Shown here piece by piece: positions 49,240-60,683 of a DNA stretch of 64,000 nucleotides. This stretch comes from Rotaria socialis (taxonomy: Eukaryota; Rotifera; Eurotatoria; Philodinida; Philodinidae): positions 110,997 to 174,996 of the forward strand of contig CAJNYU010000369.1 of NCBI GenBank assembly GCA_905331475.1. Reading direction: 5' to 3'. The notes beneath the pieces were generated by a model. It ran no database searches. It saw only the letters and a list, made by a program, of their open reading frames with translations, and had not been told where the DNA came from. The number at the start of each line of letters is the position of its first letter. The first letter of the stretch is position 1. Made by a program: the position numbers and the translations under genes.

Positions 49240-50536
49240 TATAAGCCACCTTGGTAGAATTGTTTAAATTCGTTTGCAGCAATAAGACCACCTTTATTTT
49301 TGTCAGCACTGTTGACAGTAACTGCAGTTCCTTCAGCTAGGCTATTGTCGAAACCGACGCCAGTGAAGCCTATTTTGAATAAAAAAAAATAGAAAGTCGA
49401 AGAAAAATAATGTAATGCTATACCTGATCCACCAAGAAGATTAGTTAATTCAACTACGCTAACACTACCATTGGAACCAAAAGACGATTCTTGACTAAAT
49501 GATGATGATAAGCCAACTGTACTTACAACACCATCAGTTGGTGGCGACTAAATATAATATTAAAACAAGTAGCGTCACCCTTTACATGAAACGCAAATAT
49601 AAAACAAATGATCATACTTACAATATCTTCAACAACACCAGCGACTCGAACTTGTTGAAGAAGCATGTGAACATCGAGCCATTGTGCACCATACCGTTGA
49701 AATTGTTGGACAACACGAACTTGCAGATGCTCGTATTGGATTATAATATTACGTGGTTTGAAATATTTTTTATCTGCATCAACCCGTTGGACAATGGTTT
49801 TACGTTTGATAACAACTTCATAAGGAATCTAACGTTCAATAATGATATCACCTATTGTTACCTACCATTAAGATAAAAAAGAGAAAAGGAAAAAACATTT
49901 ACGTGGTTGATATGGAGTAGCTGGAGTGCGTTCAATAATAACTGATCCTGGTGGTTCAGGCGAAGCAGGAAGATTTCGAATAACTATTTGCGAAGTTTGT
50001 GCAACTGGTGGTCGTGGTAGTCGTTCATGGAAAATGAGTGGCTGTAACAATAAAATGATACTAAGCACATAAGAAAGCAAAATATCACTTACTCCTGGTG
50101 ATGGAATGGTGGCGATTGAAGGAAGCTCACTTTAATGTTTTGTATGTACGTTTGAACAGCACCTGCAGTTGGTCGACAAATGATATCTGGATTGGCATCA
50201 ACGTAGAGACCAGCACTTTGATTAACTGCTACAACATCAAAGTCAATATTAGGATCAGCATCAGCATCAAAAGCGTCACTAGAAGTTTCCGTCGTTGAAT
50301 AGTTTGATGATTCGCATTAAGTTGATTGGAAACTACCTGCTGTTACACCTCCTTCAATCGATTGGCTAGTGCTACCAACTCCTTCATAAATCCATTGTTG
50401 AAATTGCTTTCGGTCAATAGTACCATTTTGATTGACATCTACTTGCTTGAATTATTGCTTTTGTAGCATCGAAATCACCAGCACTATCACCTGCCGATGA
50501 CGATGATGAATACGATGAATATTCATAGTTGCTCAT
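49240..50536 (-). pseudogene. broken EF-hand / alveolin-like repeat protein gene
   Basis: Reading the minus strand from ATG at 50536 to TAA at 49240, the pieces of one protein are clear. There is a Ser-rich start, an EF-hand loop (DVNQNGTIDRKQFQQW), a Pro-rich segment with VIIERTPATPYQP and DIIIER motifs, IIIQYEHLQVRVVQQFQ, GVVEDI, and a C-terminal EF-hand (NSADKNKGGLIAANEFKQFY). The frame is broken repeatedly. One extra base sits near 50443. TAA interrupts at 50319-50317. A base is missing near 50108. The DIIIERW motif has TAG instead of Trp at 49831-49829. The stretch between QFQ and GVVEDI is also shorter than in relatives as I recall them. The C-terminal exons remain open. It reads as a decayed member of an EF-hand family with alveolin-like VxIER repeats, not a functional gene. 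Confidence 0.75.
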
Positions 50537-51109
50537 ATTTGTGCTTACGTGCATTGTTGACAAAATGGGATATTTAGTAATAATGTCATAGATGATAGAT
50601 CAGTGTTTATGTACTAGATGAGATTGTCTTTATTTATTTATTTCTCTTTCTCTCTGTCTTTCTTACCTTCTCATCCGATATTGATCATAGTAGTAATGGT
50701 AAAGATACATTCTTGTCTCTTTTTTTACCGTAATATTTTTTGCGGAATAAGAAATAGTGTATGATTCTTCAATTTTTTTCAAATAAATATTAATTAACTG
50801 ACCAGCGTCGATCAACAATGAGTAGCATGAGACGAAAATTTTCTTAATATATGCTTTTATCGGCATGGTATCAAGGTTAAAAGCTGTTAAGTAAGATTGT
50901 ATTAATTACCATTCCATAGAAAAATAAGGGTGAAAACTAAGTAAAACGTGTTGATTGATTAGTATAATATGATAAAAGATCGTTTTCTTTCAACGAATTT
51001 GTTATATCTTGATCGAGCAAAAAGTTTTTGTAACTGTTTATTACTCGATTATTATTTAAACTGTAACAGTTTATATTACTATTACTTAGAAATCGACTGT
51101 GATACCGAT
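50537..51109. other. short intergenic between two pseudogenes
   Basis: No gene seen. It contains the former promoter side of the EF-hand pseudogene and the 3' flank of the GPCR pseudogene. Confidence 0.45.
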
Positions 51110-52901
51110 TTAAGAAGAAAAACTGCTTCTTTTCCCATTAATATTACTCGTGATGGACATGGATGATGATGGCGTATTGAATGGTATACTATTGATTGAT
51201 ATTGTTGTATTTTGACGAGATCTTTGTTGAGATGATGGGTTTGGTGAATATTGTTGGCATGTCATTTGTCTTAATTGCACTTGGTATAATAATGGAACAT
51301 CAGTTAACTTTCCGTCTATTTTGTTACTATCAATGCATGGTAAAAATGAATAAAGTTTACGAAATTCTCGATTAAATCTGGCCTGAAACATAAAATCATT
51401 TAAAAAACGAAGCTGCCTACTATTGACTAGAATGACGACTTTCCTAATGTTCTCAAAAATAATTTAGCATCATTTGACACAGAAACATAGACACAAGTAT
51501 TTTTACAGTACTATTCAGCATCGATATTTTTTCTATTTGCGCTTATCTATAAAGTCGGAGATCACCTCTAGCGATGTCTAAATGTTGAATAATATTACTA
51601 GGTATCTTCACACCATTGGTGATATTCTCTTATTATTAGCATAAATGAGAAATAGAATGAATTGTTCTTTTGTAAATCATAATAAACGAGAAAGACACAC
51701 ACTACAAAAACCGTAAATAAATGGATCATGGCATGAATTTGACATAGCAAGCCAATTAGCACAGTCACAATACTACAACGTGTTTAAAACTAAATATGAA
51801 CAAAACAAAAGATGGCTTTGTAGATATAAAATATATATTTTTATTTTGATAGCCTACTCATTTATTTCCGGTTTGTATACATTAAGAAAATTATATAATT
51901 GTAATGGAAACCAGCAAATAAGAAATAATGCCACAACAGCAAATAGCATTTTTAATACCTAAATCAACCAAAGAGGATATTCTCTTTGATAATCGATTAC
52001 TGACGAATTCTATTATTAAATCAAAAAATGTGAGTTTGTTATACATTTTTTATTCTTTTCTTTAACAATGCATGCAAAATTAAGTCTGTGAGCTCGGGGA
52101 TGTGAATAATAAATTAGTCTTACTTTACGTTTGTTTCGTGCAATAACTCGCTGATATTTTGTTTGTCCAACTGGATTAGGAAAATATAAATGAAATCCCA
52201 TACGAAAGTAAGCACAACTGATTATTATTTTTGATATAAATATGGTAAACATTGATAACCGAAATCATCAATACAATAAACATTATAAAAAAATCAACTT
52301 GAACTTGATGAATCAAATGCTATTACCCAAATTACTATAAAAAGAATAAATGCGCTTTTTCTTGATAATTTTGGTTTTAATGGATACAGCATAGCATAGC
52401 AACGATCAAGAGAAATAGTTACCAATACCAATGTATAAATTGATACATCAACAGATAATACTTGAACTAATGGTGCCAATTTACAAAGAAAATGTGGTAA
52501 AAGCCATTTTTGTAAAGCTGCAGCTTGAAACTAGTTAAAATATAATCACCTTTACTTAAATATTTGGAATATAATTGATACTTACTTAAAATGGAACTGC
52601 AAAACAAGCAACAAGACAATCAGCAAGAGCTAAATTACATATAAAATAGTTTGTAACCGAGTGCATTCGTCGATTACGTATAACAAGATACATAAGTAAT
52701 CGAAGAATTACCAATAATAGAAAATAAAGTTATTATTCCATATGCAAAACTTAATAAAATTATTTGATATTGTTCTAGTATTAATATTTTAGTTAAGTCA
52801 ATAGCGTTCGTTGTTCCATTCGATACAGATGTTGAAGTAGAAACAATAATTTTATTAGTCTCTGATATATTATTTCGATTATCTAGTAAAATACTCATCA
52901 T
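51110..52901 (-). pseudogene. degraded class A neuropeptide GPCR, RYamide/NPY-receptor type
   Basis: The minus strand shows all parts of a peptide GPCR in order: an N-glycosylation-rich N-terminus (52901), TM1 to GNS, NRRMHSVTNYFICNLALADC (TM2), KWLLPHFLCKLAPLVQVLSVDVSIYTL (TM3), a DRC in place of DRY, RNKRK before TM6, LFLICWFPLQLYNFL (TM6), NWLAMSNSCHDPFIYGFC (TM7, NPxxY-like) and RFNREFRKLY in the C-tail. TM2 and TM3 most resemble RYamide receptors. Lesions: a one-base insertion near 52700 just after GNS; TAA at 52588-52586 where CAA is expected before the splice donor; TGA at 52296-52294; loss of much of the ECL2-TM5 region; TAG at 51856-51854 with a further frame change before TM7. The C-terminal exon (51391-51110) remains open. 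It cannot make a seven-pass receptor as it stands. Confidence 0.75.
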
Positions 52902-55900
52902 TCCAGCTGATCATTGATAGAATTTATTCGACAGTCGAATAAAAATTTATACCATATTGTGCAAAAATCTACAAAGAAAGTTAATAACAAACAAATTCAT
53001 TTACAAGCGATATATTACGTAGTTGATATATTTATTAGATATGTGGAAAATCTTAATTTAACTAAAATAAATTATTCAAATGAACAAGACACAATAACTT
53101 GCCTTTTTTTGTTAATAACGAATGAAATAAACTAAGAGAGTAAAAAGTGACAACAAAAACTATAAGCTTCCGAAGGCTGATAATTATTTGTTATAGAATA
53201 AAATGTTTTCTCGTTGCTAGTTATTGATTTGGTACATAGATCGAAAGTATGTTTGAAAGAGATAGTAGCAACTGTTCCTCAATATTAGAATAAAAAATAC
53301 AATATACTTTCTTGACAAAATAATAGATTATGTGTCTATCATCGAACACAAACATTCGAGCGAAACAATTCTTCCGGTTAGTGGAAAAGTTTAAATAAAA
53401 CTCGCTTGTGATCGACTGACACTTATTGTGTAACAGGATATTTTCTCATTTTGTTGGAGAGATTCTGATTGGTACTTCATGAGAATAACGAGAAGATCTA
53501 CAGAAACATACATTGATTTAACCAATAGAGAAAAGACAGATACTCAGCTATTAAATATGATTATTTTCCTATTACTTTATTGGATCAGTCGTTCTATTCT
53601 GAAAACTACAAACATGAGCATCTTTTTCTTTCAAAGGTCTATTGAATAGAATGAAAAGTTATTTATGTTGAAAACAAGATAAACAAAGTCAAAGAACATA
53701 ATATGATAGTTGTCAATCCTCCGTACCATTCTATCTCAATTAAACAGTATTATCAACAGTTTTCTCTCTGCTTTTGATCTACCATTCATAAAATTAGATC
53801 CCTTAATTTACTCCCGAAGAATGTTGATAGTTAAGTATCTACTTTTCCACCTCTTGTTACATAGAGATTTCTATTAGATTTGCCATTTGAATATAATATT
53901 ATTGAACAATCGAAAATAATGTTTTCATATTTTCTCCATTCATACATTTTCAAATAGATTATTATATTCTACTTACCTTAGCTCTAATAAATGATTGTAC
54001 GATGTTGTCTGCCGGATGTAAATAAAAGCTTTCATTTCTCTTTTTTCTATTTATTACGAATCGTAATCGTGTTTTGTTAGAAACATGTTGCATGCGGAAT
54101 TCACAAGAGGATAAACTATTGGTACTGTCAGTTAGATTTTTCACAAAAATAAACTCAACAAATTCTATTCTCATCAACAGTTATATAGAAAAAGAATCAA
54201 CGTTGTATTTAATTAAATTTCAAAAAGAATATTTTACTTTTATATAATAAGAAAACAGAGAAATGATTTATATCTATTCAATCTCCAAACGAATGAAAGA
54301 TCAACTGCAGATTTTTGACTCATTTTGATACCAAAAACTATTCATGTATCGAATTGATTAATTAATCAAGTTGAAAACATCAATCTTCTGTCTCTTTGTC
54401 GAGCTCACGATAAATGTTTGTCGGTCTGGTTCATCATTCTCATCACGTATGCAATACACTGATATGAACTGAACCACAAATTACCAGGATAATCTCTGCA
54501 GAATTCAATTGATAACTCGATAAAATGACTTGAATAGTAACTAGAAACATTCTTTATCGTTATTTGTAAAACTTCAGTGAACTCGCTTTGAAATTCGAAA
54601 TCATCCACATATTGAGTAATATTTACTTTATCGTTTATGTTAACAACGGTTTTGTTATGTTCACTAATCAATATTCATTTATATGTATTCTTTTCTTTTT
54701 CTATAGAAATAGGACGATCAAACATTCAGAAGTATTCTAGAAAGTATGGTGCGTACTGAAAATAATTTACATTAATTGGATGATTTGAGTTTCTTTTATA
54801 ATAAACTAATAAATGCAGTATCATTCATATTGATTATTAGAGTATCCCTGTTCCCTTCTCGATGTTCTTTTATTAAGAATCAGTTAATTGTTTAAGCGAG
54901 AGAAGAGAGGATATATATAAGAGAAATAAAGCATCAAGGAATGCGAGTTGAATAAACAAATGTCGATAAGTGCGCAATGACTCAAGTAATAATAACATAT
55001 GACTGTAACATTGGTGAAAAGCAATTTTTGATGAAGTCAGCAACAATTTTTTGAATAAATACCTTTACAAGAGTAATTTCCACTTCATTGCTTCTGTTAC
55101 GAAATTTAAAAATTTGCAATTCTTTATTATGAGACATGCCGACAACAACGAAAAAATTAATGAGTAGATAGGTTTCATTATCTAATGTTATGATCTTGGA
55201 GGAACAAGAAGACAAAATTTTCTTTCTGAAATCAAACTTTGGAATACTCAAGGAACTAATACTATGAAATTACTTTCGATTTGACTCTGATTATTGAAGT
55301 GATCCGAAAAGATCCAGATAAGATTTACTGGTTAAATGGAAACATTAATTTGTTTTAAATTGGTTCTGTTGATTGACAAGTATTGAAATTTGGTTTGCTA
55401 TATTCGAATTGAAAATATTTGGTGTGTTAATTATTGTTAGATATCGGAACGGTTAATGATTAATCAATAGCCAAGATAATCATTGAATGATGCTGAGACT
55501 ATTGGTAGAAGTGAACTATGAATAAATGGCAATCTTGTCATATTATCTAATCGAGAAGAAGTCCCTCTTGTTAATAGTAGAAGATATTCAAAATTAACAC
55601 CTGTACATTTAATCAGGTCCTAAATCTAACGAGGAGCTAATTATATAACCATTCTGAACACTTGGTATCAAGAGTAACTTCATTCATATAAGAAAATTTT
55701 ATAGATTCAAAGCTGAAAAACGTATGTATTCAAATCGATCGATACATTTATTGCATATAAACACAGGACGCAATAATTTAGAATAGAAAAACGTCAGTAA
55801 TATTTATTTCACTTGTTTGTAATATAATAGAAAGAAACAATTATATTTTCATTGGATTTGAGTATGGGCCAATAGGCATCGATCTATTTTTGTTTGCTTA

Positions 55901-57350
55901 TTTTCTTTTTTTTTCATTTTGCTCAAATTCGATGAGACTCTATTATAATGATATGGTGAACAAGATCCCTTAGTAGTATTGTGTCTGCATGCGGTAAAAG
56001 AACTCAAAGAAATTATTAATTGATTAAATACGCATAATCTAAGTAAGTTTCATCAATGATTTTTTTATTATCGATTAATAATATTTTGTTAAATAGGGTC
56101 AAATACAATATCTGTTATCAATCACTTATTAGAAAATGGTTGGTTTCAACGATGTTCGACTATGTAGAATTTATTGAAGCATAAAAACTTACGTAAAAGA
56201 AAGATATAGTTAAATTTAGATCAATTTCAATCAGTCTGCGTTATTCTAATCTATCACAATTTGAAAACTGAATGCATATTTCTATTACAATCTTACATAT
56301 GACACCTACACATGTATACAGCTTTATAGATGAATTTATCCCAGCGTTATTTAAGTCGTAAGCTATTCAAGAAAAGCCAAACGAAAATATGGACTTATTC
56401 TTTATTTAACATTTTATCGAAGATCTAATAAAAATTGGTAAGTAACTGTATCTTATGAACAGATAGTAAAAAGTATCTAACTAAACCTATTTATTTGAAT
56501 GGTATTACTCAGATATAATTAGTTCACATAGAACTCATTGTTATCACGAGAAAATCTACTTGTGATTGCCATATGTTAATCAACGTACTCTAAAAAAGCT
56601 TGAAGTTGTTTTCTCTACTGATATTCATGATTTTTTTCAATCTGTACTCTATCATAAGTTGTTACGCATGACTTTATCGTAAAAAATAATGAACAGCAAT
56701 AAACATCATTGATAGTGATTTTATTATCATATGTATTGATCATAGGAAGACAAAATATCAATAAGTGTAAATGCAGATAAAGTTAGCATGATGTTCGAGT
56801 ATTTTCAGCTCTATTCGCTTTCTGATCTGTATTGATTACAGAATTTTATCTTTTATTGAATGATCGCATTTTCGAAAGGAATTATCGAGCAAAAATTTGA
56901 TGTGGAATAATAATAAATCATTCGGGATACTATCCTTGAATAACATACACTCACTCACTCACTCACAACCAAAAAAGATTCGAAGATCGCGTTAACTATA
57001 TCTACGGTTTTTCTTCTATTGAGACGATGACACTATTCTATTTTCAGCATTTCTGATAATTCAAGATGTTTTTAAGGGCTGAGACTATCGAGAAGCATGT
57101 TCACATTTTAAATTTGTTTCATAAGTTAAATTTGATAACATACCTTTATTTTGTCAATAGTTTTCAACAAATGTTCTATCAAACTTACTAATTTAAAATG
57201 AATCTAGTTAAACAGTAAACCATGCATAGAAGATGTTTTCTAGAATTTTAATCTTGTCATTTTTATTGAATATTTAAAACAAAAGAAAATTAAAGCGAAT
57301 GAATGAATACAGAAAAGAAAATTGATTTAATTTGTTTATTTTTCATAGTA
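52902..57350. other. gene-poor 4.4-kb region
   Basis: No gene I can support. Minus-strand ORFs at 53962-54177, 54405-54671 and 54982-55251 have protein-like composition (NNT/NVSS glycosylation motifs, spaced hydrophobics) and some good donors, but their splice phases do not fit together. They could be relics of another gene. An ACTC run lies at about 56947-56966. No RNA gene was recognised. Confidence 0.4.
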
Positions 57351-57704
57351 TCAAATTAGAATACAAAATCCACTCGTTTTTGTATCGGATAATTTGGTTG
57401 GATCGGTTTGTATATATCTATAACGTTTTACATCAATGGATTTTTGTAAATCATTTTTAATATCAGAATCAGCTTTACGAAAATGATCCGATTGTAGATG
57501 ATCGTCAAATGAATCTTCGTTTTCCCATGCTCCAATAAATGTAAATTGACAATGATCATTCAGATTTTCAAATAATTTATATTTTAAACAACCGTCTTCT
57601 TTCCGTGTTGGTTCCAGAATTCCTAATAAAATCGAACGTACTTTTTCAATTGACTCTGGTTTGACAAAGAAATCGATTACAGAATGAATAACCGAAGGAG
57701 ACAT
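57351..57704 (-). CDS. ABM-domain monooxygenase-like protein with CaaX-like C-terminus
   Basis: An intronless minus-strand ORF; the first ATG is at 57704, giving 117 residues, with the frame open to 57779 without another ATG. The fold is the ferredoxin-like antibiotic-biosynthesis monooxygenase (ABM/YgiN) type: an opening strand (IHSVIDFFVKPE), EKVRSILLGILEPTRKEDGCLKYKLFENL, then FTFIGAWENEDSFDDHLQSDHF and a closing strand. Such domains occur in small oxygenases and stress-related proteins of bacteria and some eukaryotes. The last residues are SGFCILI, so the final four (C-I-L-I) fit a prenylation CaaX box, which is unusual for this family. It is divergent from a second ABM gene, with starts 593 nt apart. 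Substrate is unknown. Confidence 0.75.
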   Translation of the reverse strand: MSPSVIHSVIDFFVKPESIEKVRSILLGILEPTRKEDGCLKYKLFENLNDHCQFTFIGAWENEDSFDDHLQSDHFRKADSDIKNDLQKSIDVKRYRYIQTDPTKLSDTKTSGFCILI

Positions 57705-58297
57705 TTGAGTAGGTAAAATAAAATTTAATATAGAACAAGATGTTTCATAAATCTGATGATATTTATCAAATGAGTTCAATAAGACTTTATAAATATTTTC
57801 TTCACTTTACTCTTCTGTTGTTCATTCTCATGATGAGCACTGATGAAAATAATCTAGTCTGTAGAATAAAAGAAAAAGAAAAAGAAAAGATTTTCTGTCA
57901 TTTCCCTGACATCCGTAATTCCTCTTTCTTCATAGAATAAAAAAATTATTTAGTATAGAGTTGAAATGGGATTCTTTTTCTCACATCACCGTTGTTATTA
58001 CGAGCGAAGTAGAATCTTCTTCGTATTCTTGAAAGAAAATAGTTGTCGTTCTCACAAGAATGAAAACTGCCGTTATAACAGACGAGAAATCCTTCTGCCT
58101 AAAGCGAACGTTAAAGTATGTGGTGTGTCTCTTTTTTTCTTCTCTTTTCTTTTCTTTTCATAAGTTTTATCAAAGTTTTCAGTGCTCAAGTAAATGTTGT
58201 CTTATATTTAATAAGATTGTTCCACTGTACTGAAGTCATACCATAAAATTCTAAAAAAAGATGAACTCTACGTATTTAAACTTTTATTCAATTCTAG
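57705..58297. promoter_or_regulatory. shared divergent promoter region of the two ABM genes
   Basis: The two ABM genes point away from each other across this 593-nt stretch, so both promoters must lie here. Short ORFs inside (57740-57940, 57966-58163) are not convincing. The plus-strand end reads TTCAATTCTAG directly before the ATG, a splice acceptor. Confidence 0.45.
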
Positions 58298-58606
58298 ATG
58301 ACAAACAATACAAAAATAGCAGTTTATGTTGTAACAGATTATTGGCCATTACCAGATAAAGCACAAGAAGTTAAAAAAATTCTATTTTCTATTGTACCAG
58401 AAGCAAAAAAAGAACGAACATGTCTTAAATTTGAATTATGTGAAAATTTAAATGAAAATGCACAATTAACATTTCTTCAAGCTTGGTCTAATGAACAAGC
58501 ACTTGAACAACATTTAAAAAGTGAAATTATTGATAAAGCAACAGAAGAGCTTCGAAATCTTCTTGCAAAACCAACAGAAATTCGACGTTATAAAAATATT
58601 GGTTAA
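58298..58606 (+). CDS. ABM-domain monooxygenase-like protein
   Basis: An intronless 102-residue ORF whose ATG directly follows CTAG, an acceptor. It is a stand-alone ABM domain: KIAVYVVTDYWPLPDKAQEVKKIL, ERTCLKFELCENLNENAQLTFLQAWSNEQALEQHL and a final RRYKNIG strand. It aligns over its length with the divergent neighbour at 57351-57704 (K-ELCENLN-x-AQLTF-x-AW against KLFENLNDHCQFTFIGAW) and ends at the point where the neighbour adds its CaaX tail. The pair most likely arose by inverted duplication. Members act as small homodimeric oxygenases; the substrate is unknown. Confidence 0.8.
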   Translation: MTNNTKIAVYVVTDYWPLPDKAQEVKKILFSIVPEAKKERTCLKFELCENLNENAQLTFLQAWSNEQALEQHLKSEIIDKATEELRNLLAKPTEIRRYKNIG

Positions 58607-59838
58607 GGAACCCTCTTTTTTATTATTTATTGTGAAAATCTTTTAAATAAATAGTAGATGAAATTAAAAACAACACAATGTTGTCATTCATGTTTTTCTA
58701 TAGAATACCTACATAAAATTTTCACAGTATTGTAGATGAATGAAATGAAAACTATCCTAAGATGCTTCAAAATTAGAAATATTGTTTTTTTATATTTCAA
58801 AGTGTGAAAATAATTATTGATGTAATTTTTTGAATTAAAAATAATAGAAGCATCAATTTAATTCGCTAATATACGTATCTAATGAAGCAAGTTCTAGAAG
58901 TGGCACATCCCTTTTTTTCTATAAATATTCATAATTCTTTGTGCTTCACTATGTAATTTGTGTATTTTAACATACCAGTGATAATTAGACTTTTTGGAAA
59001 TTTTATGTTATAACTAGTTACTTTCTAGTTATTAAATAAGAATAGTTTTTTTTATAAAAAAAAATAAAGAGATCTACGTGACAAATTTGTCTCACATACT
59101 TCAATGGTTAGTTTCACACACTCAGAGACATAGGAAAAAGCACCAAAAACGAAGCATTATCTTCGCATAATCTTTTTCACACACTGAAACTTTGAACTAA
59201 TAATTTATCTTCTGCACGATAGTTCTACAATCATTTTAAATATACCAGTTATTTCAGAAATCTAATGCCCAATCTATTAATGTTTCATATCTGAAAAAGA
59301 TTAGCATGCATGTGAGCATCTTTCTAATTGATATATATTTCGATAATTATGATATGCGAATAATTAACTTTCAAATATCTGATGATGAAGTGATATGGAC
59401 TGTGATATAACTATCTATAGTCAATATAAGAATCAATTTACTTATGTTTAGCTATTTCATAAGAAGTACTATTTTTTAGTAAAGAAAATGCCCTGGTCGG
59501 TAGATTTCGTTTTCGTTCATAAAGAAGAAAAGTCAGTAGAGATGTCTTTAAATACGCATAAGGATGAAGGATAGAAAATGTTTATGTCAGAATATTAACC
59601 AAAACTAATTAAATAAGTTAAATATTTCAGATTAAAAATTGGATAGTTGAAAATCATTATTATTCTAATTTAGTGGTAATAAAATTCCATGAGAAACATT
59701 CAGAGATAATTATATATGTAAGAGCTGTTGCATTTCAATACCACAGTGTCAATAAAAATTTTCAAGTAACAATGGAAGAGTCAGATTTTAGTTGAAAATT
59801 TTTACGAGCAGCTACAGTTGATTGATTTAATATATTTA
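58607..59838. other. intergenic, no gene seen
   Basis: AT-rich sequence between the ABM gene and the CCCH zinc-finger gene. I see no open frame or repeat worth annotating. Confidence 0.5.
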
Positions 59839-60485
59839 CTAGTAAATAGGTTCCAATTGTAGCTGTTGAACTAAACGATTATAGTTATAATAGCTAGAAA
59901 ATGAATTTCATACCAATTGTTGGATATACTAATGCAGGAAATATTGTTAAATCAACATTTTCTTGTTTAGTGTCGGCAGAATTGTGTAAAAATTGACAAC
60001 GCGAACCATAGTTACAATAACCAGAAGTAAAATTTCGACAAAGCTCTGTTTTATATTTTGGATGTCGAGTTCGACAACGTAACTCTTGAAGGCCATGAGC
60101 GAATCGACAACGTGATGAATACGAACAAAGACCATAATTTGAAAAATTTTGACATAATTCTGTTTTATATTTTGCTATCGATAGAAATGTCTATCAATGT
60201 TTTTCTTGAAAGTTTTTTCTAACTTACAATTTTCAGATTCTTTCAGTATTTGCTTTTCCCTATCATTATACGAATCAATACTACTTAATATTAATGACGT
60301 TGATTGTATTGTTTCGTTTGAATGAGTTGATAATATTTGTTCACCAATAGCTTCAGCTAGACTAGTTCCTGGTTCCAGAAAAAATGTAGGTAGATTTTCT
60401 GTAATTACAACAGTTATTTAGTTATGTAAGAATTGGAATGTAAAAGACTGAAATTACGTGAAATATGATCGCCGATTGAGTTCAT
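59839..60485 (-). CDS. tandem CCCH zinc-finger protein (ZFP36/TTP-like)
   Basis: Four exons (60485-60458, 60398-60228, 60174-59914, 59870-59839) give 163 residues. Two CCCH fingers stand close together, each led by KYKTELC: finger 1 is C-x8-C-x5-C-x3-H (CQNFSNYGLC...CRFAH) and finger 2 is C-x7-C-x5-C-x3-H (CRNFTSGYC...CQFLH), one residue short of the usual x8. The KYKTEL lead-in and tandem arrangement are those of the tristetraprolin family, which binds AU-rich elements in mRNA 3' UTRs and promotes decay. The N-terminal 65 residues have no known motif. The last intron would be only 43 nt, and the terminal exon adds VQQLQLEPIY before TAG. The small size and missing NOT1-binding tail differ from vertebrate TTP. 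Confidence 0.85.
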
Positions 60486-60683
60486 TATTGTTCGATAGAA
60501 AGATTAAGAAACTTCTAGATATGATATGAGAAGTGATTGGAAATTAGAAAATTGTAAAAGAAGCTTAACTATGGAAGAAGAGAATTTCTTTATTAACAGA
60601 AGTAGTATGATTCGTCATTGTCTATTACGAGGCGCGTTAAAAAAGTTTATTAGTAACTGTAATAGCGTAACCTTTAATTTCAG

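Noticed and set aside
50663..50866. 67-codon minus-strand ORF between the pseudogenes
   Set aside because: No recognisable motif; likely chance ORF in flank sequence.
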